DNA from: Thiodiazotropha sp040507005
GTDB taxonomy: Bacteria; Pseudomonadota; Gammaproteobacteria; Chromatiales; Chromatiaceae
DNA length: 64,000 nucleotides
Assembly: GCA_040507005.1 (NCBI GenBank)
Contig: JBEVVS010000103.1
Span: 1-64,000, forward strand
Direction: 5' to 3'
The notes below the pieces were generated by a model that saw only the letters and a program-made list of their open reading frames with translations, made no database searches and had not been told where the DNA came from. Made by a program: the position numbers and the translations under genes. Position 1 is the stretch's first letter, and each line of letters begins with the position of its first letter. This document shows positions 1-8,004 of the stretch, in pieces.

Positions 1-184
1 TATCGCAGGCGCTGCGGATCGCCTGGCATAACGCGCCCAGATCGCTGAAACCGGATTGTGCCAGCGCGGTGGTGTCCATGGTCTTGGTAATGATGACGCA
101 GTTTTGGCAGGGTGGGGATGAGGCTTGATTATCCTTAAGGGTTTTGATGGGCCGGTGCTTGCCCGTAGAATGGTCTTTAGCCAT
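1..184 (-). CDS. Partial small protein, N-terminal part only
   Basis: The reading frame starts at an ATG at 184-182 and runs open off the left edge, giving 61 residues that begin MAKDHSTGKHRPIKTLKDNQ. The start is supported by an AGGAGT Shine-Dalgarno sequence six bases upstream on the minus strand. The visible part is polar, then has two cysteines in a PPCQNC context. I do not recognise the family. It lies directly downstream of the remains of an HTH regulator on the same strand, with a hairpin between them, so the two were probably once co-transcribed. No function is assigned. Confidence 0.55.
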   Translation of the reverse strand, partial: MAKDHSTGKHRPIKTLKDNQASSPPCQNCVIITKTMDTTALAQSGFSDLGALCQAIRSACD

Positions 185-223
185 TGCTCAACTCCTGTTT
201 AGTTGGGTGGTGGTTAGCTGGCT

Positions 224-244
224 CTGAGTGTTGGTAGCACTCAG
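224..244. repeat. Perfect hairpin between two minus-strand genes
   Basis: CTGAGTG and CACTCAG form a perfect 7-bp stem around a 7-base loop. The hairpin lies between the stop of the broken HTH regulator (265-263) and the start of the small gene at 184. There is no T-run on either side, so it is not a standard terminator; it could be an operator or an RNA processing or stability element. Confidence 0.5.
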
Positions 245-262
245 GGTCAGCGCTTCATCTTG

Positions 263-403
263 TTACGATGCTTGCTGTATGACGGTATCGATCATCTCCA
301 TCACAAATTTCTGTTTAGCGCGTGGCAAAAGGCTCACGCGCTCCATCTGCTGTTGCAACTTGGACGTAGGCCCCCGCTTATTGCGGGCTCTTTTGCTTTT
401 CTC
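263..403 (-). pseudogene. C-terminal remnant of an HTH (XRE-type) regulator
   Basis: On the minus strand the frame reads about 46 residues to a TAA at 265-263. It contains GPTSKLQQQMERVSLLPRAK followed by a QKFVMEMIDTVIQQ tail. From memory this tail is the conserved C-terminus of a family of small XRE-type helix-turn-helix regulators; I have not searched it. The N-terminal DNA-binding half is missing. The frame loses sense near 404-409, where the sequence switches to a stump of the repeat-module gene read on the other strand. The gene is therefore broken by a deletion or recombination at that point. Confidence is moderate for the family and high for the truncation. Confidence 0.6.
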
Positions 404-408
404 CCCCA

Positions 409-720
409 GTAACAACCGACAAAGCGCAGAGGGACTCCGAGACCGGTTGGTACGCTCCGGGCGAAGGCGGCTATTCAGCCAAGGTTGAGGCCAAGCTGGC
501 GTATTGCCAGGGTGTGAGTGCGTCGCCGGACGTTTCGGATCCGATTGATCCCGATCCTGTGGTTTCCGATCCGCCGCTTTCCGACCCCTATCCTTGGATG
601 AGTTGTGAAAAGGCCCTCTCGGATGCTGAGCAGAGTTGGTTTGAGCCAGTCTACTCGAACGATAGCTCTCACCTTTACAACTACAAGGTGACTAGAAAAC
701 TTCAGTTCTGTGACGCTTAG
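409..720 (+). pseudogene. 3' stump of a repeat-module protein gene
   Basis: In the frame ending at the TAG of 718-720 the sequence encodes VTTDKAQRDSETGWYAPGEG, then GGYSAKVEAKLAYCQ, a short acidic/proline linker, and a last module with DPYPWMSCEKA. These match the repeat modules of the intact gene starting at 790. The first module lacks the DPYxWMSC stretch: VTTD runs straight into KAQRDSE, as if about eight codons were deleted in frame. No signal peptide, start codon or ribosome-binding site precedes it, because the 5' side is the HTH remnant. A GTG at 514 could allow a 68-residue product, but I see no good ribosome-binding site. It is best read as the 3' end of a dead paralogue whose C-terminus was a module rather than the large domain of its neighbour. 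Confidence 0.7.
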
Positions 721-789
721 AAGCCTGGCCATGAATCAATAACCGGACACAATGCCCAACCAAATAGTAATAAAACTTAGGATTCCCGA

Positions 790-3138
790 ATGAAACAGAT
801 CAAGTACAGCTCTCTATTAATGGCATTACTATTGTCACCCTTATCAAGTGAGCTAATCGCAGCTACAGATCCTATTAAATGGATGACCTGCGAGACTGCC
901 CAGAAGGAGTCACAAAGCAACTGGTTTCCAGGGGACGGAGACTACTCGAAAAATGTCGAAGCAAAGCTGGACTACTGTACTGACACGGGGGCGTATGAGG
1001 TCGTAACAACTGATCCATATTCCTGGATGTCTTGCGACAAAGCGAAGAGGGACTCCGAGACCGCTTGGTACGCGCCTGACGAGGGTGGTTATTCTGCCAA
1101 GGTTGAGGCCAAGTTGGAGTATTGCCAAGCCACAGGGGAGTATGAGGTCGTAACAACCGATCCCTATCCCTGGATAAGTTGCGATAAAGCCAAGTCGAAG
1201 TCCGAGACGAATTGGTATGACCCAAGCAAGGGCGGTTATTCAGCCAAGGTTGAGGCCAAATTAAACTATTGCCAAGCCACTGGGGCATATGAGGTTGCAA
1301 CAACAGACCCCTATCCCTGGATGAGTTGCAACAAAGCGATCTCCGAGTCCGAGACGAATTGGTACGATCCTAGCAAGGGTGGCTATTCTGCCAAGGTCGC
1401 GGCCAAGTTGGCCTATTGCCAGAGCGTAGGTATGCCTCCTGTAGCTACGGGCCCGGAGGTTCCGGCTCCAGAAGCTCCAGCTCCAGAGGAGCCGACTCCA
1501 GAAGTTCCGGCTCCAGAGGAACCAGCTCCAGAGGAACCAGTTCCAGAGGAACCGGCTCCAGAGGAACCAGCTCCAGAGGAACCGGCTCCAGAGGAACCAG
1601 CTCCAGAGGAACCGGCTCCAGAGGAACCAGCTCCAGAGGAACCAGCTCCAGAGGAACCAGCTCCAGAAGTTCCGGACCCAGACGAGAGTGGTCAGGTGTC
1701 TACGGCCGGGGTGTGGCCAGGGACTGAAACCCGCTTCTTCCCCGGAATTTACGTCTACACAGACAGGAACAACCCGACTCCTGAGACATGCTCGAATGCA
1801 TTTAACACCATGTTTGGCGAGGGCGCTGACCGTTGGGTCTACCGCGACGAACAGGGCAATCCGAAGTCTTATCTGGGCTGTTTCGTTCAGATTGAACTGA
1901 AGAAACTCTACAAGGACGAGCGCAGAGCCCCCCACGCTTACGCCGGCCAGTGCAGTCGCAGCGAGACTGCCCAGGACCCTAACTGGGACAACTACAACTG
2001 GGAGTACATCGAGGGATTCTTGAATCTGCCCATGGTCAAAGAGGGCGGTGCAAAGATCTATCTTCAGTTGCAGGGGACCTATGCGGCCCACAGCCCGCTG
2101 CCTACATGGATGCACACTCAGGACATTGGCTACCAATATCCCAGCGTTTACAACGGTAGCTCGAAGTGGTCATTGGCTTTGTGGCGGCGGCAGACTCAGT
2201 ATGCCTTGATGGATCTTGGCCATGCCCTTGGCAAGCGCTTCAAAGGTGATGAACGCCTTGCAGCTATTCATCTGCCCGAGTCTTTCGAGCAAACCCGGTA
2301 TATGCCGAGTGACTATCCGCAAGACGGAGCAGGCACCAGCACACCCTGCGGGATTGTCGCCAATCTTGATCGTGGCGCCCAAGCGATGCGGCAGGGACGC
2401 ATCTTCCAGGCCCATGGAATCAAGGAGGGTGACCCCAATCTTATGGTGATTGTGATGAATGCAGCCGCCAGGGTGGAAGAGGGTTATGCCGGCGAGTTCT
2501 CGCGCCGGGATATGTCGCCTTCATGGGGTAATAAGCCTCTACCCATGCGTTGGGGTCTCAAGGATCTACCCGGTCAGTGGGGTGTCTCCACGAACGGGGC
2601 TTTAATGTTTCAGAATGGTTGTGGCACAAATGCGTTTGGCCAACATGACTGCCAGGGCTGGGCTCTCGACAATGTCCAGCGGCACGCCCTGGCCAATGAT
2701 CGCGTCGTGTCCGTGGATGCGCAGAGTCGCGAGTGGATTATCGATAAAGACTATCTGAACGGATCCTGCTGTCGCTATGGGGATGAGAATCCGTGGGGCA
2801 GTTACAGTTGGGACGGGGTCTATGCCTTTTGGCCCGGCCAAAATGGCAAACTGCGGCATATTCCAACGCCAGCGGAATGGGCATGGTATTACTCCGGGGA
2901 ACCGAAGAAACAGGGCTCGGCTGGCGACTCCGGTCTGGGACAATATGGCAGGGATCCAGGTGGTGTCATTCCTGCGCACTACTTCGTCGTTCGCAATCTT
3001 CCAGTTCCCGCAATGGTCGATCCGGACGACCGGTCGGTGGTTGTGGATACACGAACGCCCGAGAACTACGCCGAGGCCTTTGATACATTTGGTCCAACAG
3101 GCACCGGGGCGATGATCTCGTTTCCTGAAGGCTACTGA
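790..3138 (+). CDS. Secreted four-module repeat protein with PEEPA linker and large C-terminal domain
   Basis: The product has 782 residues and an ATG start with AGGA about 7 bases upstream. Residues 1-25 look like a Sec signal peptide (hydrophobic LLMALLLSPLSS, then ELIAA). Residues 26-215 are four copies of a roughly 48-residue module with conserved D-P-x-x-W-M-x-C, W-Y/F, G-Y-S-A-K-V-E-A-K-L and Y-C, so each module has two cysteines that could pair. Residues 224-299 are a proline/glutamate linker built on PEEPA. Residues about 310-780 form one large domain rich in Trp, Tyr and Gly with paired cysteines (CGTNAFGQHDC, NGSCC). Its strand-like blocks and the motif IHLPESF resemble a clan-A glycoside hydrolase barrel, but I cannot name the family or identify the catalytic pair. 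It is followed 39 bases later by a glycoside hydrolase gene on the same strand, so a joint role on a polysaccharide is plausible. Confidence 0.85.
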   Translation: MKQIKYSSLLMALLLSPLSSELIAATDPIKWMTCETAQKESQSNWFPGDGDYSKNVEAKLDYCTDTGAYEVVTTDPYSWMSCDKAKRDSETAWYAPDEGGYSAKVEAKLEYCQATGEYEVVTTDPYPWISCDKAKSKSETNWYDPSKGGYSAKVEAKLNYCQATGAYEVATTDPYPWMSCNKAISESETNWYDPSKGGYSAKVAAKLAYCQSVGMPPVATGPEVPAPEAPAPEEPTPEVPAPEEPAPEEPVPEEPAPEEPAPEEPAPEEPAPEEPAPEEPAPEEPAPEEPAPEVPDPDESGQVSTAGVWPGTETRFFPGIYVYTDRNNPTPETCSNAFNTMFGEGADRWVYRDEQGNPKSYLGCFVQIELKKLYKDERRAPHAYAGQCSRSETAQDPNWDNYNWEYIEGFLNLPMVKEGGAKIYLQLQGTYAAHSPLPTWMHTQDIGYQYPSVYNGSSKWSLALWRRQTQYALMDLGHALGKRFKGDERLAAIHLPESFEQTRYMPSDYPQDGAGTSTPCGIVANLDRGAQAMRQGRIFQAHGIKEGDPNLMVIVMNAAARVEEGYAGEFSRRDMSPSWGNKPLPMRWGLKDLPGQWGVSTNGALMFQNGCGTNAFGQHDCQGWALDNVQRHALANDRVVSVDAQSREWIIDKDYLNGSCCRYGDENPWGSYSWDGVYAFWPGQNGKLRHIPTPAEWAWYYSGEPKKQGSAGDSGLGQYGRDPGGVIPAHYFVVRNLPVPAMVDPDDRSVVVDTRTPENYAEAFDTFGPTGTGAMISFPEGY
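871..1434 (+). repeat. Four tandem ~147-bp coding repeats (W/C modules)
   Basis: Module starts lie near 865, 1009, 1156 and 1303, each beginning with the codons for T-D-P. Copies 2 to 4 are clearly alike at the DNA level, with the block encoding GGYSAKVEAKL nearly invariant. Copy 1 is more divergent. The stump at 409-720 carries two further copies. Confidence 0.8.
1459..1686 (+). repeat. 15-bp tandem repeat encoding PEEPA
   Basis: The unit CCAGCTCCAGAGGAA, with small changes, recurs about fifteen times and codes for repeated Pro-Glu-Glu-Pro-Ala/Val. It is a coding minisatellite that makes an extended, acidic, TonB-like or cell-wall-spanning linker. Length variation between strains would be expected from replication slippage. 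Confidence 0.85.
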
Positions 3139-3177
3139 TAACGTTTTGACAACCACAATGTTAGGGAAGACACGAAA

Positions 3178-6100
3178 ATGCGAAGCTTAATTTATAAGTT
3201 AATTGTGGTTGTCTCGCTTGTGGCTGGCCTCAGCCCTGTCCAGGCTGAACGCCTGAATAACGCCGGATTTGAGGGCAACTACAGCAGTATAGCCTCCCAA
3301 TGGAGGGTTGATGCCAACGGCGGGTCGGGGAGTCTCAGCCGAGAAACAGACAACTGCCACTCGGGAGACTCCTGTCAGAAAGTGAAAGTCTCCAACATCG
3401 CAGGCGGCAACTACATGTTCGGCCAGGTGGTGGACTTCACCGGCGGGCAGGTCTACCGCGGCTCCTTCTGGCTGCGCGCCATGCAGCCGATGAAAATCCA
3501 AGCGGTATTTCGCAAGAGGACGCCGCACTATGACATACGCGCAGCCTACACAATTGAGGCAACCACAACCTGGCAGAAGATTACCATCGAGGGGGGCTTC
3601 TCCAGCGATGCCGAGATGTGGGTGGGTGTACGTCCCCGTGAAACCGGTACTTTTTGGATCGACGATGCGTCACTCACCGATATCACACCCTCCGGAGAGA
3701 TTCTCTTGCCCGATGGCGGTGTGACTATCAGCCCCGAGTTTTTTGGTGACCATCTCAACAAATATCCTCAGCACGGAAATTGGCCCAAGACAGGGCTAGG
3801 CTTGCTCCGGTTATGGGACTCGGCGACTCGTTGGAACGAGCTGGAAAAATCAGGCAAAGGACAATGGCGCTGGGGGAATTATGATGCGTTGGTCAACAGG
3901 GCTGAGGCAGAAGGCGCTAAGGTCCTATACACCATGGGCCAAACCCCCAATTGGGCCAACAGGAGCTGGTCTAACCATGGGGATATCTACAGGTGTGCCT
4001 ACACCAGGCAGAGCATGGCTCCGTGCATGCCTCCAGACGACCTCAATGATTGGCGGGACTACGTTCGCCAGGTGGCCCAGAGAAATCCACAAGTCGTGCG
4101 CTATTTCGAGCCGTGGAACGAAACCAATTACCGCATCATGTATCTGGGCTCAAAGGAGAGAAATCAGGGTGATGACGAGCGGTACAGGCAAGAGCGAGCA
4201 CAAGCTGCAGAAAGAATGGTAGTCCTGACCAGAGTGACTCGTGAGGAGCTCGACAAGATAGACGAAGACTTTGTCTTGTTCCCTCCCAATGTAACCGACA
4301 AAGGGCTGTCGTGGCTCGATGACTTCCTTCGGGCAGGGGGTCACCAACACGTGGATGGCTTGTCTTTCCACATCTATGCAAGCAGATCCCCAGAGTCCTA
4401 TCTTCCCTTCTATTGGTCGTGGATCAGCTTGGCAGAAAACTACGGTTTAGAAGAAGGGCAAATTTGGAACACTGAAGGAGCTGTACCCAACGATCACCCA
4501 GGCAATGTTTCCCGCAACTTCTTGGTGCAAGCTGTCTTGGGCATCGACAACTGGAGCCCTTACGCTTGGGATCTCTACCGGGATGGAGAGGCACGACTCT
4601 CCAAAGACGGCTACAGTAATCTGACCGATGCCGGACATGCTTACCGGCACACGGTCGACTGGTTGGTTGGGGCGACAATTGTGGCGTGGCAGAGAGACTT
4701 TGATGGCCATGGCTCGTGGCGCATTAAGATTCGACGTCCGGGGGACTATTTGGGCTGGATACTATGGAATCCAAACGGCCAAAGAAGCTTTCAATTGCCA
4801 GATGCCTGGAACCCCATACTCCTAAGAAAACAAGACGCCAACGGCACAACCCTGGATGTGGATGGTGGCGACAGGATCTCTATCGGCAAACTCCCGGTGC
4901 TGATTGAGGGCATGACGCAGGAGATCAACGACAGTGACGGTGATGGTATTGCCGATACCTCAGATAATTGCGTAAACACCCCCAATCCAGGGCAAGCAGA
5001 TTTTGACTCGGATGGTCAGGGTGATGCTTGTGATGCTGATGATGACAACGACGGCATCAGTGATAGGGACGAGATAAGCAATGGGCTAAACCCGCTCGAT
5101 CCAGGCGATGCTCAGTTGGACAACGATGGCGATGGTTTGAGCAACATTGATGAGATTAATCTGCATGGCACTTTGATTGATAATCCTGATTCCGATGGGG
5201 ATGGGGTGAATGATGGGGAGACTGCGCCTCCTTATAACGAGACTTCGATCTTTGATGTGGGTGCCATGGTAGAGGTCGACCTGGGCAGTGACACCTACAC
5301 TACCAGTGGGCTGAATAACCTAACTAATACCCGTAACCAGATTACTGGATTGGTTACTAGCGAGGCGGATACCACCAACCTGGCGATTACCCTGAGTTCC
5401 CCATTTTCAGGCGCGAATACCCTGGGCTCTACCGCTAATAGTTTGGCTATCCCCGCCAATAGCAGTAGAGATAGCCTCTATCTTAGAACAGGAACCGAAG
5501 CTGCTTTGGTGTTGGAGAATCTCAACCCTAGCTATTGTTACGACTTAACACTGTTTGCGTCTCGCACTGGCGATGACGATGGCAATGGCAGGCTTACCCG
5601 TTATACCCTTAATGGCAGTCGATACCAGGACTTGGAGGCCTCCAATAACACCACCAATACAGCACAGTTTGACAGTGTATCGCCTGGCACCGATGGTCGA
5701 ATCTCCATTCAAGTTCAAATTAGCCCTGATGGTAGAGCTCGCTATGGCTATTTAGGTTATCTTGCTATTGTCAATGGAGGGGCGACTGGATGTGATATTG
5801 GCAATGACAATGGCAACAACGACAGCAACAGCGACAATGCCAACAACAACAACAACAACAACAACAACGGCGACAGCGACAACGACGGCATCAGTGATAG
5901 CGACGAGACAAGCAATGGGCTAAATCCGCTTGATCCAGCCGATGCTCAGTTGGACAACGATGGCGATGGTTTGAGCAACATTGATGAGATTAATCTGTAT
6001 GGTACTTTAATTGATAATCCCGATACCGATGGGGATGGAATCAATGATGGCGAAGAGGTGTCGTTAGGATACGATCCGGCAGTGCCTGAAACTGGGTTGT

Positions 6101-7419
6101 CGTCACCGGGAATCATCGATGTCAATGTCGATAATGAAGTTGCCCCCAATACCGTGAATACACTGTTTGGCACCCGGTTAAATCAAGTTTATGAAGTAGC
6201 GCTTTCAGATGCGGACACCAGTTATGACTATCCTGCCGTGGGCTCAAGCGACGGCCGCACAGCAGAGTTTCACACCAATCAGCTGAGTGGTTTAAATGGT
6301 GATATCACCCTAACGGCCAAATCGTCACCTATTGCTAGGCAGAGCTACGAACCGCAAAGTTGGAAGCTTGTAGGTAGTCCTATCATCACGCCTTTGTTTT
6401 CTGGACCGCTCGGTTTGAATGCTGGCGTCAAACTTGAATCGAACAGCAAATGGTGGCATGGGATTAAAGATATAGCGGCCTTTGATACTGACTCAGGGAC
6501 GCAAGTTAGAGCTGTACATTGGTTCAAGCAAGGTACATCAGGTTACATACGAATTATTGATAGATGTGTTGGCGGCGGCTATGTTTCAGTTGCTGGCGTG
6601 CCTGGCTCGCTTGATGTAAGGAATACATCTGGTGCGACAGGAACACCCACGGTCATAGAAAAAACTGGTGGCGAGTACAGCGCGGTTATTATTGAATATA
6701 CAGCCAATGCAGCTTGTGAGCATGATATTGCCGTGACAGCGAATACATATAGCAGTGGTAGCTCGGGAGATGTTAACTACTATGGCTATCAGCTGTTTAA
6801 AGACCTAAGCGAAACAACTCAAAGTGTTAGTGTTAGCGTGCCTGGATATAACGACACCTCGGGCTTTGATGTGGGTGCTAAGGTAGAGATCGACCTGGGT
6901 AGTAGTACCTACACTACTAGTGGGCTTAATAACCTAACTAAAACCCGTAACCAGATTACTGAGTTGGTTACTAGCGAGGCGGATACCACTAACTTGGCGA
7001 TTACCCTGAGTTCCCCCTTTTCGGGAGCGAATACCTTGGGCTCCACCGCTAACGGTTTGGTTATACCTGCCAATAGCAGTAGAGATAGCCTTTATCTTAA
7101 AACAGGAACCGAGGCTGCCTTGGTGTTGGAAAATCTCAACCCTGCGTATTGTTACGACTTAACACTGTTTGCGTCTCGCACCGGAGATGATGGTGGCAAA
7201 GGCAGGCTCACCCGGTATACTCTTAATGGCAGTCGATACCGGGATTTGGATGCCTCCGACAACATGGCTAATGTAGCCCTGTTTGACAGTGTATCGCCTG
7301 CCGCCGATGGTCGAATCTCCATTCAAGTTCAAATCAGCCCTGATGGTACAGCTCGCTATGGCTATTTAGGTTATCTTGCGCTTGTTAATAGAGGGGCGAC
7401 TGGATGTGCTTCATTATAA
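3178..7419 (+). CDS. Secreted multidomain glycoside hydrolase (GH39-like) with TSP3 repeats
   Basis: The product has 1413 residues. Residues 1-23 are a signal peptide ending VQA. Residues 24-165 resemble a carbohydrate-binding beta-sandwich (FEGNY, then FWIDDASL near its end). Residues about 175-520 are a clan-A barrel: the acid/base is probably E315 in the EPWNE motif and the nucleophile E433 in IWNTEG. Residues 585-690 and 901-960 are thrombospondin type-3-like calcium repeats (DSDGDGI, DNDGDGL). Residues 692-872 and 1230-1410 are two copies of one 181-residue domain. An asparagine run (889-897) links the halves, and 970-1215 is an unidentified beta-rich region. GH39 is my best family guess from the WNE and NTEG signatures. 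AGGGAAG precedes the start. The architecture suggests an extracellular enzyme, plausibly exported by the Gsp system at 16-27 kb. Confidence 0.85.
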   Translation: MRSLIYKLIVVVSLVAGLSPVQAERLNNAGFEGNYSSIASQWRVDANGGSGSLSRETDNCHSGDSCQKVKVSNIAGGNYMFGQVVDFTGGQVYRGSFWLRAMQPMKIQAVFRKRTPHYDIRAAYTIEATTTWQKITIEGGFSSDAEMWVGVRPRETGTFWIDDASLTDITPSGEILLPDGGVTISPEFFGDHLNKYPQHGNWPKTGLGLLRLWDSATRWNELEKSGKGQWRWGNYDALVNRAEAEGAKVLYTMGQTPNWANRSWSNHGDIYRCAYTRQSMAPCMPPDDLNDWRDYVRQVAQRNPQVVRYFEPWNETNYRIMYLGSKERNQGDDERYRQERAQAAERMVVLTRVTREELDKIDEDFVLFPPNVTDKGLSWLDDFLRAGGHQHVDGLSFHIYASRSPESYLPFYWSWISLAENYGLEEGQIWNTEGAVPNDHPGNVSRNFLVQAVLGIDNWSPYAWDLYRDGEARLSKDGYSNLTDAGHAYRHTVDWLVGATIVAWQRDFDGHGSWRIKIRRPGDYLGWILWNPNGQRSFQLPDAWNPILLRKQDANGTTLDVDGGDRISIGKLPVLIEGMTQEINDSDGDGIADTSDNCVNTPNPGQADFDSDGQGDACDADDDNDGISDRDEISNGLNPLDPGDAQLDNDGDGLSNIDEINLHGTLIDNPDSDGDGVNDGETAPPYNETSIFDVGAMVEVDLGSDTYTTSGLNNLTNTRNQITGLVTSEADTTNLAITLSSPFSGANTLGSTANSLAIPANSSRDSLYLRTGTEAALVLENLNPSYCYDLTLFASRTGDDDGNGRLTRYTLNGSRYQDLEASNNTTNTAQFDSVSPGTDGRISIQVQISPDGRARYGYLGYLAIVNGGATGCDIGNDNGNNDSNSDNANNNNNNNNNGDSDNDGISDSDETSNGLNPLDPADAQLDNDGDGLSNIDEINLYGTLIDNPDTDGDGINDGEEVSLGYDPAVPETGLSSPGIIDVNVDNEVAPNTVNTLFGTRLNQVYEVALSDADTSYDYPAVGSSDGRTAEFHTNQLSGLNGDITLTAKSSPIARQSYEPQSWKLVGSPIITPLFSGPLGLNAGVKLESNSKWWHGIKDIAAFDTDSGTQVRAVHWFKQGTSGYIRIIDRCVGGGYVSVAGVPGSLDVRNTSGATGTPTVIEKTGGEYSAVIIEYTANAACEHDIAVTANTYSSGSSGDVNYYGYQLFKDLSETTQSVSVSVPGYNDTSGFDVGAKVEIDLGSSTYTTSGLNNLTKTRNQITELVTSEADTTNLAITLSSPFSGANTLGSTANGLVIPANSSRDSLYLKTGTEAALVLENLNPAYCYDLTLFASRTGDDGGKGRLTRYTLNGSRYRDLDASDNMANVALFDSVSPAADGRISIQVQISPDGTARYGYLGYLALVNRGATGCASL
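5251..5793 (+). repeat. Direct repeat copy A of a 543-bp domain
   Basis: This 543-bp segment recurs at 6865-7407 with an offset of 1614 bases and no length change. Both encode a domain starting FDVGA/KVEVDLGS and ending RYGYLGYLA with a final cysteine. Most differences are scattered single bases. The domain resembles a secreted beta-sandwich, but I do not recognise the family. Confidence 0.9.
5842..5868 (+). repeat. (AAC)9 microsatellite coding for poly-Asn
   Basis: Nine AAC codons in a row encode N889-N897 of the glycoside hydrolase. The slippage is in frame, so it would vary linker length rather than switch the gene off. Confidence 0.9.
6865..7407 (+). repeat. Direct repeat copy B of a 543-bp domain
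   Basis: This is the second copy of the segment at 5251-5793 and forms the last 181 residues before the C-terminal tail of the glycoside hydrolase. It aligns to copy A without gaps. Confidence 0.9.
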
Positions 7420-8004
7420 AAAAGCACAAAGATATAGGAAAAGATAAAGAGAAAAGGCACCCATAAAATATTTGCGATAACGGTTGCTGTTCTTTAGTTG
7501 TAATTGTATTGGAATGAGAGTGAATCTAATAATTAGCTGGTGTCCCATTAATATCACTATTGGGTTTCACCAACCCTTTTTGATCCCATAGCTTTACGGA
7601 TACTGCTAATTGAAAAAGCACGGGCATCGTCCTTTCGGCGAGGCGGCCCATGGTGAAGTAGAAATTCTTCACTAATACGTGGATATCCTCAGGCTATCAC
7701 TTCTGATCTATACAAACACAAATACATGAAACTTGGTGCAACTTACTGTCGTGATAAAACAAAAGACCTTGAGCAATTATTAGTCATCGTGAAGTCGTTA
7801 TGTCAGTAAGCCTATGTAGGACAATTACCGACATGGCTTTCTGCATTTTACCTACATAAGATTCCTTATCTTGATGCTATTATAACTGTTAATATAATCA
7901 CAGTTACTCTTGTTTTTTTGCTATAGGTAGATCAAATACACACACTCCCATATTTGGACTATTCTCAATCAATAATGAAAAATAGTAATTGGATAGTGTA
8001 GATA
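7420..8004. other. 585-bp AT-rich gap without a convincing gene
   Basis: No open frame with a ribosome-binding site and family resemblance is visible. A short frame at about 7727-7809 (28 codons) has no support. The gap holds two inverted repeats: TATGTAGG/CCTACATA at 7813-7820 and 7851-7858, and TAACTGT/ACAGTTA at 7883-7889 and 7900-7906 followed by a run of seven T at 7913-7919. The second could be a weak AT-rich terminator or an operator for the diguanylate cyclase gene. Composition is clearly more AT-rich than the housekeeping part of the window. Confidence 0.5.

Larger units (their letters stand above)
5044..6051 (+). repeat. Duplicated calcium-repeat segment (5044-5217 and 5878-6051)
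   Basis: The two 174-bp segments are offset by exactly 834 bases and almost identical. Both encode DNDGIS, then SNGLNPLDP, DAQLDNDGDGLSNIDEINL and a D-x-DGDGxNDGE end. They are TSP3/EF-hand-like calcium-binding linkers within the glycoside hydrolase gene. The near identity points to recent duplication or gene conversion. Confidence 0.85.

Noticed and set aside
371..400. Terminator-like CCCGC-TTATT-GCGGG followed by CTCTTTT on the plus strand
   Set aside because: The bases fall inside the coding frame of the HTH remnant on the minus strand (KSKRARNKRGP), and no plus-strand gene ends before it. The T-rich tail is simply lysine codons read backwards.
228..488. 86-codon plus-strand frame
   Set aside because: It is antisense to the HTH remnant and then runs out of frame through the module stump, with no ribosome-binding site or family resemblance.
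1459..1686. Regularly spaced repeats, possible CRISPR
   Set aside because: The 15-bp units are contiguous without unique spacers and are in-frame coding repeats. There are no cas genes.
1261..2136. Long minus-strand frame opposite the PEEPA repeat
   Set aside because: It is produced by the 15-bp repeat read on the other strand (a Trp-Ser-Phe-Leu-type low-complexity product) and overlaps a well-supported gene.
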